Part shown: positions 36,161 through 47,982 of the stretch, one piece after another
Position numbering within the stretch: the stretch's first letter is position 1
How the letters are laid out: every line of letters starts with the position of its first letter
NCBI GenBank assembly: GCA_025667525.1
Contig: CM046875.1
Span: 204,782,271 to 204,846,270 of the forward strand
Origin: Glebionis coronaria
Lineage: Eukaryota > Streptophyta > Magnoliopsida > Asterales > Asteraceae
DNA: 64,000 bases
Direction of reading: 5' to 3'
The notes under the pieces: model-generated
What the model was told of the DNA's origin: nothing
Database searches by the model: none
Seen by the model: only the letters and a program-made list of their open reading frames with translations
Position numbers and translations under genes: made by a program

Positions 36161-36936
36161 TGTTGGTCCACGAATCTTGTGCAAACATCAAATCAATAAG
36201 ACACTATGAAGAACATTTGCACAATTAACCAATTGACTAACTAATAACACAAGCTTGTACTTTTCATCGTATGTATATATTATTAATAATGAATCAACAA
36301 ATATACATGACTTGCCCGGTTGTTTGCGGAACAACAACCGGGCGATGAATGACAAACTAAACTCCCATGTTCATAGCTAGCTAAGCTTATGCAACAATGG
36401 GAGGATGAAACCCTAAACCACTAAAGTATTACATGTTTGTTTCTGTGGGTGGGAATCATTAACTATTCTATTACAAAGACCACATATATATAGTGGGAGT
36501 GTGAAGCTTACTTGAGAAGCTTTACTAAAGTACAAGTAACCACCTTGTACTTTGTTGTCTTCATCTTTTGCACCTTTGACAAAGTAAGCCTTCCTCTTGA
36601 ACCTTTGTCTTCATTGCTAATAAGACATGTGCCCACTAATACATAAGACACTTCTTCAGGTCTTCTTAACATCTTCAGGTCTTGTAATCAGTAATAGTCT
36701 TGAGGAGTTAGTAAGCTATTATGTCATCACTTACTAACTCCATCATCCTTGATTCTTTGCACACTTACTGAGATCCGCCTCAGCTAATGACGAGTCTATC
36801 TCGTAGACTCTAAAGAACTCTAAAGAATGACACACTGAACTTATAACATACGTAAGATCAGTGCCTAACACTACTTAGGATACTTTACATCCAAATCCTG
36901 TGCAAGGGACAAATCAGGCACTGAATTGATCCAACA
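36161..36936 (-). repeat. 3' LTR of element K
   Basis: 776 bp with perfect TGTTGG/CCAACA ends. TATATATA on the minus strand at 36485-36492 is a likely TATA box. An 11-bp perfect GC-rich hairpin GCCCGGTTGTT/AACAACCGGGC lies at 36314-36343. D's protease resumes exactly at 36160. Confidence 0.82.
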
Positions 36937-38574
36937 ATCTCCCCCTATTTGGATAGAAAAGTAGCCTAAGTTAAATAGCAGTAAGTGAGCATAAAGGCTT
37001 CTTCTTACCTGCTATATTACAACAATGAATACCAAGAATAACTAGCTTTACTAGTTCAAGTCATCCGCTAACTTGTATCGTCTTGTACCTGTTGTAGTTG
37101 TTACTGAACTGCAATGTCTGATCTTGTACTTTGAGAAACACTTGAACCAATTCCCTGATGCTTATATAGAACTCATAAAGGTAACTTCACCTTAGGTCAT
37201 CAGTGAAGTATATATTATATGCTTTCCCATAAATACCATATGCTTCACCCTAGCATATATTAAAGTAGCATATTATATCAATGTAGATCACGAGTTCATT
37301 TACCTTCAATCAGAGGAGTGTGGTCAATGGTTGACGCAACAACCATAAAAGATCAGACAATGCAACTTGTTCAGCAACCCATCTTCAGTGACTTTGCTCA
37401 ATCAGCCAAGTGTAACATTCTAAGTCCCTGAAGGTTATGTGTTGTGTATGATAGTATGTATGTAGCTTGAGTAAACTTGATGTTTCTTCACATAAACACA
37501 AGTTTACCTCTGTCCTCGCTTCTCTCCCCCTCAAAATTTGCTAGGGAACCAAGCAACTTTTGACCGGCTACATACTAGTACACAATCATAGCGTGATGGT
37601 CTTCATCTCGCCTGAAATACAACTCCCCCTGAATTTCATCTCCTATCAACCACTCCTATCAACCACCTGATGTTATCAAACCCCTGTATAATAAATGTTT
37701 CATCAAACCCCTGTAACACAACCTGGTCTCTCAAAAACTCTGTGGCTGGGGTTACAGCGGGGTAGGGGAGGGTGACAACTGCTGGGGAGGGGAGGGGGCT
37801 GTGAACATATCTTCTTTCTTTATCTTAGTGTGAGAAAAAAAAATTCCTGAGTGACCAAGTCCTTCAACAGCTGAAGGCTCTGAAGATAGCATGTTGATCA
37901 GCTGGTCATCTTGCCAACGAATACTTGTTAAGCTGTTTTTTTTTTTTTGTGGATTTTGGGTTGTGTGTTTTGTGTATGGGTTGGGGGGCTATATCACAGT
38001 TGCATGTGGATCACAGCGGCATCAATATCACAGCGGTGTGTATGTCCGTGGTTCTCTCCCCCTCAAAATATGCAGCTTTAGCAGCATCTTTTGACACGGG
38101 TTCGCTGTTGACAGGGGTTCGCTCTGGGGGGTCAGCTTACTGTTAATCCAGCGACTTGGTGGTTCAAGTGACAGGGGTCGCTGATGAAAGGTTCGCTGGT
38201 CTTGGGACATTTGCTTGCCTGGGGTCACTGACCACCTGGGGTGTGAGTTCAACAGCTGAGGGTTCGAAATATTCAAAGAGCTGAGGGTTCAGGTTCACTG
38301 ATCTAACAGCTAAAATTACCCAGCTACCTGTACTTGTTGCATTGATTTCTCACAAGAGACACTGATAAAATTATTATGAGTTGTCTTTTTTTTGTATCAC
38401 TTGTGGATCCCACATATCAGCTCCCTCTGTACCTGACAATGGTACGCTGACCTTGAAGCTCAGCGAAAGGATTTGTTTTTCATGCCAGCTTTTCTTGGAA
38501 GCTTAACAACCACACCCTTTTTCTCCTAATCCCACCTTCACAAAAAAAACAAGCAGATCCAAATGAATCTTCTG
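36937..38574 (-). other. Post-pol region of element K with multiple PPT-like boxes
   Basis: Non-coding. TCTCCCCCT occurs at 36938-36946 (true PPT next to the LTR), CTCTCCCCCTCAAAATTTGC at 37522-37541, ACTCCCCCT at 37622-37630 and CTCTCCCCCTCAAAATATGC at 38054-38073. 37740-38290 is unusually GC-rich with many GGGGTTCGCT/ACAGGGG copies and a T15 tract at 37937. No ORF with a recognisable product; an env-like ORF is not evident. Confidence 0.7.
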
Positions 38575-40125
38575 TCACACCAAATCCAGATCCACAACTT
38601 CATCATCAATATCATGAGAAGGACCATCAGAGATTTGAGGTTCTTCTTCATCAAGTTCCTGAGAGGTAGGAACTTCTATGTTGTGAGTAGACAGAGGGTC
38701 AAAAGCAGGGACATAAGGAGTGAGAGTGTTGGAGTGATGATGACTGGTAGGTCTGGGTTCTGTGAACTCATCACTTGGGAAAGAAATATTTTCATTAAAA
38801 TCTATTTCATCACCCTCTGTTCCTGTTCTCTGTATGACTTCATCATCTTCATTGAATCTGACATGGAATGTTTCTTCTACTTCTTGTCTTCTGATGTTGA
38901 ATACTCTGAAGGCTTTGGCTGTTGGAGAGTATCCCAAAAAGAAACCATCATCAGCTTTTTCATCAAACTTTCCAAGTTTATCCCTGTAGTTATAAATAAA
39001 CACAGGGCATCCAAACACATGAAAATAGCTGACGTCTGGTGATCTTTTTCTGAAAACTTCATAGGAGGTTTTACCATGTCTTTTAACAATGATTGATCTG
39101 TTTTGAGTGTAGCAGGCAGTGTGAACAGCTTCTCCCCAAAATTGCTTTGGTAAGGCTGCACCATTTAACATAGTTCTTGCTGCTTCAATCAAAGTCCTGT
39201 TTCTTCTTTCAGCCACACCATTTTGTTCAGGAGTGCCAGCTGAAGAGAAGTTCTGAGAAATCCCTTTTTCATCACAAAATGATTCAAGTTGATGATTCTT
39301 GAATTCTGTACCATTATCACTTCTTAGAGCTTTGACTCTAACATCATTCATATTTTCAACCTGTCTGATGAAGGACATGATGGTTTCAGCTGCATCACTT
39401 TTCCTTCTGAGGAAGAACACCCATGTATATCTTGAAAATTCATCAACTATGACCAAGGTGTATTTGTTGTGATTAATGGTTTGAGGTTTGACAGGCCCAA
39501 ACAAGTCCATGTGAAGGAGATGTAAGCACTTGTCAATAGAGAATGATTGCCTAGTCTTGAATGAAGACCTGTGATAATTTCCTTTGACACAGGCAGAACA
39601 TGTTTTGTCTTTGGAAAACATTACTGAAGGTAGACCAGCAACCAAGTTTTGAGTGGCTATCTTATTGATGTTCTTGAAGTTGAGATGAGACAGTCTTTTG
39701 TGCCACAGCCAGTTGACACTTTCAGAGGCTTTGGCAAGAAAACAATTTGAGCTATCTTCAGAGCACACAGCCATGTTGATGACATAAACATCTCTCCTTC
39801 TAGGTGCAACCAGCACAACATCATTATTTTTTTTGAATATGGTTCCCTGAGTCTTAGTAAACAAAACCTTATAGTCAGCATCACACAATTGGCTGATGCT
39901 AATAAGATTGTGTTTAAGACCATTCACATATGCAACCCTGGTAAATGTGATCCCATTGCAGTTCACTGAGCCATATCCTTCTGTGTCACCTGAAGAGTTA
40001 TCTCCAAACACCACTTTGGGACCTGGCTCCTTTGAGTATCTGTGCAGGTATTGTTGAATCCCTGTCATGTGTCTAGAACAACCACTATCTAGATACCATA
40101 CCGATTCCTTGAGATATTTCTGCAC
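38575..40125 (-). pseudogene. pol: Copia protease-integrase fragment, element K
   Basis: 516 codons. Protease WYLDSGCSRHMTG (Asp13), GAG-pre-integrase zinc domain (His142, His147, Cys176, Cys179), integrase core Asp207 (LHMDLFGP), Asp270 (ALRSDNGTEF) and Glu306 (NGVAERRNR), then the Copia integrase tail (GKFDEKADDGFFLGYSPTAKAFRVFN). It ends in a Ser/Asp-rich stretch DGPSHDIDDEVVDLDLV and stop exactly where RT should follow, so RT/RNase H were deleted. Upstream it lacks Gag. The catalytic residues seen are intact, but the element cannot move by itself. Confidence 0.9.
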
Positions 40126-40150
40126 AGATACATAGAAACAGATTAGTTCC

Positions 40151-41131
40151 TATGGTGAACCCACTTTCCAAAGCCCTAGGATTGGTCACGGTGTTAGAAG
40201 GGAGGGCACCTTGGGGACGAAGGGTTTGAAGCATTTGCAAAATTTCTTATCGTTCGATTTTTGCATTTGTCTATTATATTATTGATTCTATTTCATGGTT
40301 CGCTCATGTTCGGATAATTTTTGTAGAACCAAGTCCATTTGAGGATTATGCATGTTCATTTGATTATACCCTTGATTGTTAAACCCTTGATTAGGAAAAC
40401 CATGGTTTTGATATTGATTATAACCTTGATTAAAACCTTGATTTTGAAAACCTTGGTTATTAAATCTGTGATTTTGCCCTTGAAAATTCCCTTGATTTTG
40501 ATTAAAACCCCGTGTATTTGAATTCCCTTGAAAATTACCCCGTTGAGGACCTTGGTTCCTATTTTGGGCGGGTGGGGGGTGGTCTTTGTGGAGCTACAAA
40601 ACCCGGGGGAGCCAAATAGTTATTAGACTTATAAGACAAATGGTTAACATCAACATTTGGTTTGAAGTGAACCCGCTCATTTTCATTGTTGTTATAAGCA
40701 TAAACTTCTTGTTGTTGATTGTAAACCTTTTCACAATTATAATACGAATGTGGTCCGCCACAAGTTTCACATGTTTCACAAGTCTCTTTTAAGGCATTCA
40801 CATGTTTAGTGGGAGGGTTATATCTTAAAACAAGGTGTTTCACAATTGAAGTAAGCTCCTTAATTTGATTAGTCACCTCATTATCACTAGCACTAGCTAT
40901 TGTAGTCCGTACACTTTTGGTTTGAACTTTTGCCTTGTTTTCAATTATAGCCCAAGCCTCGTTCATGGACTTCACAAGAATATTACCCCCCGCGGCACTA
41001 TTAAGTGAGTCTTGGTCATTAAGAGTTAAACCATTGTAAAACGTATTAATTTGATGCACTTTAGTGAAACCATGTTGTGGACATTTTCTTAAAAGCTCTT
41101 TAAAACGGTCCCAAGACTCACTAAACGTTTC
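40151..41131 (-). pseudogene. gag: Gag C-terminal half, element D
   Basis: Same frame as the N-terminal half after a TGA at 41132-41134. Reads HQINTFYNGLTLNDQDSLNSAAGGN, zinc knuckle CETCGGPHSYYNC (C-X2-C-X3-H-X4-C), a stop at 40559, then, after a shift, a long N/Q/G/F-rich tail (repeats of NQGF, QNQG; 40310-40560) and LQTLRPQGALPSNTVTNPR near 40170-40240, the usual start of the Gag-Pro linker. D sequence then breaks off into K. Confidence 0.8.
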
Positions 41132-41683
41132 TCAATATTTTTGTTCAAAGGTAATGATATCATTCCTTAAAGAGGTGGTCCGTGATGGTGGAAAAAAGTA
41201 ATTAATGAGCTTGGTCTCTAAATCAATCCATGTGGTGATACTTTGGGGTGGTTCCTTATCAAGCCAAATCCGGGCTTGTCCCTCGAGGGAAAAAGGAAAA
41301 AGTTGTAAACGAATGGCCTCTTGTGGCACCCCATTGTATTTGACGGTGTTTGCCAATTGTATGAAACGTTTGATATGAGCGTGCGGGTCATCACTAGTAC
41401 TGCCTAAAAATGGTGTAGCGGAAACCATTTGAATAAAACCCGTTTTAAGTTCAAAATTATTCTCTCCAATATCTGGCACCACAATCGCGTCATCGTTTCC
41501 TTCAACGTGAGATTGGAGAATCTCAATCATTGGTCGATTATCCGTTGCCATCGTGTTGTTCAAAGCTCGATTCTCGGGACCGGCTTTAATGACGGTCTTT
41601 TTGTTTTTCTTCTTCTTCTTTTTGGAAGAATTAGAAGTATTTGGCACACCAATCGGTATGTATGTACGCGCGCGAGTGCGCAT
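41132..41683 (-). pseudogene. gag: Gag N-terminal half, element D
   Basis: Begins MRTRARTYIPIG followed by a basic run KKKKKKNKK, then MATDNRPMIEILQSHVEG, the conserved Gag start. The Gag domain follows: DPHAHIKRFIQLANTVKYNGV, LFPFSLEGQARIWLDKEPP and LINYFFPPSRTTSLRNDI. Ends at an in-frame TGA 41132-41134 in the middle of the domain; the other half continues directly. The start could be MRTRA or the later ATG. Confidence 0.85.
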
Positions 41684-42402
41684 ACAATTAAAATCAAGGA
41701 ATGAGGTAGGAGACCTCGGTCGACTTTGAGAGGAAAGGGATTATCCCTCTCGAGGTTCAATATTAAAAAGCTACAAAAATATATACTTAATACTACTTGA
41801 GTTGGCAAACCAATAATCGGTCGTCCCTCTCAATATACATACAAGCAAGCGGGGAAACGAGGTTGCACTAAGCACTTAAAAACCTTTTTCCTTAGACGAC
41901 CTTTTATAGCGCATCGCCTTATACCCACCTTATAGTTTGTATATATCGAGTTCAAACTTCTTACTAGTATTTATCCATTTGCCCTTTTTTCTCGTATGGG
42001 ATTCGAATACAATAGTTAGGTGATGAAATCCCAACTAAGGTCTTTCTTGAAAGTAGGTAAATTAATTGTGCTACGTAATATAATATAGTAAAAGAAAAAT
42101 CTTTTTGTATTCTTTTAGAAAAATATATATTCACAATAAAAAGAGAGAGAAATCGAAATAAGAAAAATAAGAATAATAAGTAATATTTTTTGTGTAATAC
42201 TTTAGAAAAAGTATTACTTTTGGATTTTTTGGTGCAAATCTTAGGAAAGAGTTTGCTTTTTGTGATTTTTTAATTTTTTTGTATTTTTAAGTTTTTGATT
42301 TTTTTTATGTTTTTGATTTTTTAGCAAGAAAAGTAACTTTCAAAATTGAACGGATCCCAAAATCCAAATTATCCCACGAAATCGTCAATTGTAACGAGCG
42401 AA
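41684..42402 (-). other. 5' leader of element D
   Basis: Region between PBS and gag. AT-rich; a run of TTTTT/GATTTTTT tracts at 42180-42330. No coding similarity. A GC-richer block near 41845-41945 resembles, inverted, B's leader at 4790-4930. Confidence 0.6.
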
Positions 42403-42417
42403 GCGGCAGCGACACCA
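42403..42417 (-). other. Primer-binding site, element D
   Basis: Minus strand TGGTGTCGCTGCCGC, 5 nt from the LTR end. A diverged form of the Asp-type PBS seen in B (TGGCACCGCTGCCGG). Confidence 0.7.
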
Positions 42418-42422
42418 ATTTA

Positions 42423-45147
42423 ATGTAGCAATTTTTGTGTGCAATTAATGTTCGTTTCCTCGACTCACTCGAATTGATATCTAATTTTACGTGGATTAAT
42501 TGTTCTTGGTAAAACGTACTTTTCTTTTTGGTATTTAAAAAACTAAAAACTATTTAATAAAAAAAACTAATTAATCTAATTAAAAAGAAAATAAATAATT
42601 AAAAATACTTAATTAAAAACTATTTAAACTAATTTTAAACAAATGTGAAAACTATTTTGAATTTAAACAAAATTTAAAAGCTAATTTGATAAAAATATCT
42701 AATTTATAAAAACAATTTTAAAATTCTAAAAGTAATAAAAATATTTATTTTTTTTACATTTTTTTTAAATGTATAAAAGTATACTATTAAAAACTTTTAA
42801 TTAAAATTAATTAAACCAAAAACTTGTATTAAATTTAATTAATAAAACTTGCAGCTATTAAATAAACCTATATTGATTAAAAGGACTGTAAATAAACTCA
42901 AAGAAGATCTAGACAAGATGGTAAGGACGTTGGACTGTTAACCTAAGGTTCCAGGGTTCGAGTCCTAGGAAGGACGTTTTTGGCTATTATTTTTTGAAAT
43001 TTTATTTTTTTGGAAGCAAACAGATCAAATGGATCTGTTTCTTTGAGCAGTAATATCAGCAAAAATTATAAAGCAAATAAGCACATATGAACTCAGACAG
43101 AAATAAGCAAATCCAACTCAGAAAATAAGCAAAGCCAGATTAAAAACTAAATCCAATAAGCAATAGAAAACTAAAAGCAGATAAACTAAAATAAGCAGAT
43201 TAAAGTAAAACTGAAATATAAGCAAACAGACTTAAACCTTAAAATAAGCAAATCAACTTAAACTAACTAAACAAACTAAATAAGCAAATGAAAATAACAA
43301 AATAGACTATAAAACTAGGATAAACAAACTAAATAAGCCAAATACCAAGCAGACTTGAGACTGAATAAGCCAAATACCAACTAATCAACAAGAACTTATC
43401 GAATCAAATAAGCAAACTAAACTCGAAACCCAAAGCAAACAAGCAGATTATATTGTACCAAAAGTAAAGCAGATTAAAACTCTTATCCAAAATATCAGTT
43501 TAAACAGATCTAAACATAAAATCATTTCAAACACACAAAATCTTAAAAACAGATAAATCAAAATATCCAAACAAATTTAAACAGTGAAACCAATTAAACA
43601 AATAAAAAATCAAATCAGGCAAACTAATAAACTAAAACTTGTAAAATAAAAGGGATCGAGAACCTGATGACGAAATCCGTTGAGAAGAAGGAAGGCGTTG
43701 AACCCCCTTTATGAACCGAATTAAAACCTCCTTAACCAAACATCATCACTATCATCGAAACACATCAACTCCACAACTTCTTCGATTCAGATTTTAAGAA
43801 ATTTCCTAGTAGGGGAAATTAATAAACCACTTTTTATTTTCAATATTTATTAATATAAAACAGATTAAAGATTAAATTGCAATTAAATTAAAATAATTAA
43901 AGGGACAAAATTAAACCGAAAATAAATTTTATTAATAACTGAAATTGGATTACAATACTTTTAAAGAGAAAATTACGATTATCCTAATATCTATTTTGCA
44001 TAAAAATAATATTAAAAATAAATATATGGCACATCCCACATTACAGATTATGTGGGTTTTTATAGGGAAACCCTAAAAACTGTTGGTGAAGTTTGGTGAT
44101 CACGTAGAACAATCAGGGCCGTCCAATCTTCTCTTCTCTTCTCTTTCTTCAATCAACGGTTGAGATACTCACTAGGGTCACACGGATTGCACTCATGGCA
44201 ATTTTGTGCTAGTTGTGTTTGTTGAAGGCTGAAGTGGATTGATTTTATTGGGGGATTTGTTGGGATGAGGTGGTTTCACCAATCACTAGCAAGGAAAAAG
44301 GCCATGTAGATTTAGGACCACATCATGTTCTTCCCAAAAACCATGGGGATTTAATTCCCAATCGTGTGAATCACACGAATCAGGCAAAAGCCCCAATTTA
44401 TCTTGGGTAATTTTTGATTTAGGGTTTTTGGGGAATAGTAAAAAGGGTTCCTGGTTATTTGTTTTAGGAGAGAGAGATGAATGGTGGGTTTTCTTGTTTG
44501 TATCGAAGTGAAGTGAGGGTAAAAACGTTTTAATAAAACGTGTGTGAGTGGGGTAATAGTTGACCAGGTTTCAAGTGAATAAGTTTTCACTTCCACCGTC
44601 ACTTTTACTTTGGTTAAATGGGCTTGGCCCAATACAACTCCTTCCGTTCTTTTTATTATTATTGATTTTGGGCTTTAAGGCCCAATCAAAACTTCATTCG
44701 TCTTTATTATTGTTGTTGGTTTTGGGCTCATGATGGGCTTTTATTCCAAACTAGTAAACTTGAACTCCTTAATGGGCTTTTGGGCCCATTTCCCAAATGT
44801 GGGACCCACAAGGCCCAAATACTTCATAAATGATTAAATCTGCTAAAATCGATCTTGAAATTGGCTTTGTTGATCTTTTCTTCATTCTCGTGTCAAATTT
44901 GCCGGTTTTCGTGATCTTTGGCACACTTTTGGTTCTTTGATTTTGTCTTCGTCTCTTTCTTGGACTTTTCTTCAACATTTGACCGTGAAATCCCGTGTTT
45001 TCTTTCCTTTTGATCTTTTGTACCTATTTCACACACAAAACACAAAACCACGCATAATTTCGACTTTTACGATATTAAACACGTGATTAGGTTTTGTTTT
45101 TCCTTGATTTTAGTGGCAAAAGGATAAGTGTTTACACACTTATTAAA
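42423..45147 (-). repeat. 5' LTR of element D
   Basis: 2725 bp matching the 3' LTR. Minus strand begins TTTAATAAGTGTG and ends GCTACAT, confirmed at both junctions: GAATA flanks it at 45148 and the PBS lies 5 nt beyond the other end. TATA box (minus) is TTTTTATA at 44057-44064. A tRNA-like block is at 42900-42976. About ten AATAAGC copies lie at 43068-43410. Confidence 0.9.
42905..42975 (+). other. tRNA-like sequence inside element D 5' LTR
   Basis: Same block as at 24895, with CTGTTAA (GTT at 42937-42939) and B box GGTTCGAGTCC at 42955-42965. This copy reads GTTAACC where the other has GTTAAGC, and so pairs better in the anticodon stem. Confidence 0.55.
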
Positions 45148-47982
45148 GAATATCTAAGAAAAGTCATTTTTCATTCATAAAACATAAAGATAGAAATTGG
45201 TCCCAAGGAAATTTTTTTACACATCATGATAACAGAAATCAAGTTTCCAAATGTCATACATTTTAATCAAGTCTCAAAGGTAATCATGATAATTTTTATT
45301 AACTCCATAACACAACCACGTCACTCCTCCGCCTTGACACCTGAGAAAAACATTGCTAAAACGTCAACACAAAGGTCGGTGAGTTTATAGGTTTACGTAT
45401 AAGTAGTGTGATGAACCATAAGATTTTAGTTAGGCAACCGACAAATAATCTTATAACAAATACAATATTATCATCAAATAGCATACGTTCATGATATCAT
45501 ACGTCTAAGCTCATGACACCGAAGCGTTAACCGTACTAGCAACATAATATAAGAGCCCAAGAAAATACTACCCCAAAGTATTCGTAACACCTCAAATGTA
45601 TTTGTATCCAATTTGGTCACACAACCGACATTAGATAGGGAGGCCAATCCCAATAGATCTATCCACAACATTTGCGCTTACACAAATTAATTAACGGTTC
45701 ATGATAGTGGGCTAAAGCATCTAGGGGTATCGCTACTTAGACATCATGTAGGCACGCATGAGTTTTAAGGTACTTATGTTCATCCGTAAAAACAAGCAAT
45801 GTTCTCACCCCAAAGAGTTAAAAGCAATTAAAAGTGGGGCTATAAACTCCTCTCGTAAATCAAGCAAATGGATGAAAATGCAAGGAAGCTAGAGAACACG
45901 ACCACGTTATCGATGACCTAGTTAAGTATAAATACCGTGTCATGACTACTATAAGTTTATAAATAATAATGCATGACATCCTAAGTATGCTTGACTTTAC
46001 GTTTTATTTATGGAAGACACGACAATTACTCACGGTTATCAAACAGGTTTATCTTAACAAATATATAAATACAATTTAGTTTTTGGGCTTCTATAAACCC
46101 AATTTATAACCGGCGTCTCAAACCTCCCAAAATATTACATGGGCTCGGCCCATTGACCATTTGACCCAATCCTGGCCCAAACCAGTAGGCGACATAAACA
46201 AGAAAACAATCAGGGGACACGTTTATATACTTTGTTTCTCTGTTTCTTCATTAAACACCCACATAATAAATCCCACCGCCCTATATTCTTCTCTCTCTCT
46301 CCCTGGTTATTATCTATATTCATTCTCATCAATCTCTCAAAATCCAATCTGAGATCTATGTATATTCGATTCAAATACATTAAGGAAGGGTGTTCTTGAT
46401 TCACATTTACTTGTGATATATGGGTTCTATTCTTATATCAAGATTCAATCCGATTTAGAGATAGTCCTATGGCGTTCTTGATAGATTCGGTGTGATTCCT
46501 TCACGAAGATAAGTTTTGATCCTCTTTCTCAAAAGAACGTTTTTAAATAGTCCTTGTTCATGTTTTTCGTAAACAAAAAGGGTTTGATAGGTTTTAAATC
46601 GTTTGATTGTTCATCAATAAAAATAGTCTTGTTCGGATTTTATTTGTTTAAAAATTAGGGTTTCGAAATAATTAGGGGTTTTGATATATCTAAGGTTAAC
46701 CTTAATTAATTAGTGTTTTCTATCATAAAAACTGATTAATTTCATCAATTAATTTGATTTGTAAAAATTAGAGTTTCGGTCGAATTGGGGATTTGTTCAT
46801 ACCTTGTTTTTAGTCTAATTAGTTGGTCAATTCGAGTCTAGATTGTGTTTAATTAGAGTTTTAATCAGTTTGTTAAAATTAGGGTTTGTCAAAATTGGGG
46901 GTTTTGTGTATATGTGGTTTAATTCGCGTTCTAATGGCTTTATAAAGAAGAAAGTAGTATAAATTTCTAGTCTCACTCATAAGTTGATTTATATAGGGTT
47001 TGGCCGATTGTCATTCCATGTATTCGGTTGGGGTTTTCGGTTTCTAAGGCATTATTGGTTATCTCATTAGGTTTCACATTAATATTATTTAAGAAAATAT
47101 AACAAGAATGATTCGATATATACTTTATTTACGAATTTGAATGGTGTCTAAGTTTTCTGACACACTTGTTCTTGTTTCCTAGGGTCGTTGGTCAAGAACT
47201 CTATATGATATGTACATGGAAGAAGAGCAAGGTATAAAGACTCACAATGAAGGTGTTGATTCTTGGATTCGGCTTGGTGTTTCGGACGGGATGGAAGTAC
47301 TTGGTTCGGCTGGGAAATAGTTCTTCGGTTGTTGCACAAGAGTCTTGCTCAATCTCCTCTTGTTGGCCCAGATTTGTTGTAATTGTGTTTTGTTTTTGTG
47401 TTTAGAACTTGTGAACATGGACTGTTTTTATCTTAGCATTCTCGGCATAAGGTTAATCCCTATCCGAATTTGGAGGTCTTATGATATACCCATTTAAGGT
47501 AATCTTGGCATTTGTGTTGTCTGATTGTGGTTAATGGGTTTTGTAAAATATAAATTCCAGTTTGGGTGGTTGACTTGTGTTGACCCATATGTTTCTTGGT
47601 TTTGTTGCAATGAAATTTAAATGTTCAAGTTTCTCCTTTTATTTAGTTTGTTTCTGTTTTGCATATATAATCCATAATCGGCACAGTAGGGGTCTTAGTT
47701 GATAGTTTTCGGCCCAAGGAAGATTTAACCAAATCACATTCGGCCTAACATGAGTAACATAGAATGAATATGAGTTTTAGACGCGTGCAAGTTTAACACG
47801 GGGATAAAATAACATGAAAACTCGATTACGTGACTTAAACAAAAGTGGATACGTGTACTCTAGACAATTCAATAAGCATTCATAGCCGGCCCAAACCGTT
47901 AATAAGAAAAACGTTTACAATGGGCACGTCTCTATTATAATAATAAGACGCGTAAACATTTTTAGGGAGAGTAAATGTAACA
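45148..47982 (-). repeat. LTR F1, main part
   Basis: Continues the LTR begun at 24327-24410. It is an inverted copy of F2 (47976-50879) over about 2.8 kb. Its right end shares the 7 bp TGTAACA (47976-47982) with the start of F2, the first about 20 bp of the two copies then differing. The strand opposite to the LTR (plus strand here) looks gene-like: TTTATATA at 46223, a CT-rich run at 46288, a CCTAG acceptor at 47182 and a short ORF from 47209. No other ORF is supported. Confidence 0.85.

Larger units (their letters stand above)
36161..40150 (-). mobile_element. Element K: truncated Sirevirus-type Ty1/Copia element
   Basis: Minus strand. Left end is a 776-bp LTR (TGTTGG...CCAACA), then PPT, a 1.6-kb post-pol region with several PPT-like boxes, and a protease-integrase ORF. 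RT and RNase H are missing and so are gag and the 5' LTR: on the right, K sequence joins D's gag near 40130-40170. Multiple CTCCCCCT (PPT-like) boxes in the region before the 3' LTR are known for Sireviruses. AAGGT at 36156-36160 would be the left TSD; no right copy is found because that end is deleted. Confidence 0.82.
24411..45147 (-). mobile_element. Element D: Athila-like Gypsy retrotransposon carrying two nested insertions
   Basis: 20.7 kb, minus strand. Right to left: 5' LTR 42423-45147, PBS 42403-42417, gag 41683-40160, protease 36160-35442, RT 35250-34257, RNase H/integrase 34256-32352, 3' region, PPT 30397-30408, 3' LTR 30396-24411. TSD is GAATA. It interrupts LTR F1. Solo LTR S (3.4 kb) sits in the 3' LTR; Sirevirus K with a deletion has replaced the Gag-Pro junction. 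Frame breaks are many before RNase H but the last 622 codons are open. Confidence 0.92.

Noticed and set aside
38563..39042. 159-codon frame opposite K integrase
   Set aside because: Antisense shadow of the Copia ORF.
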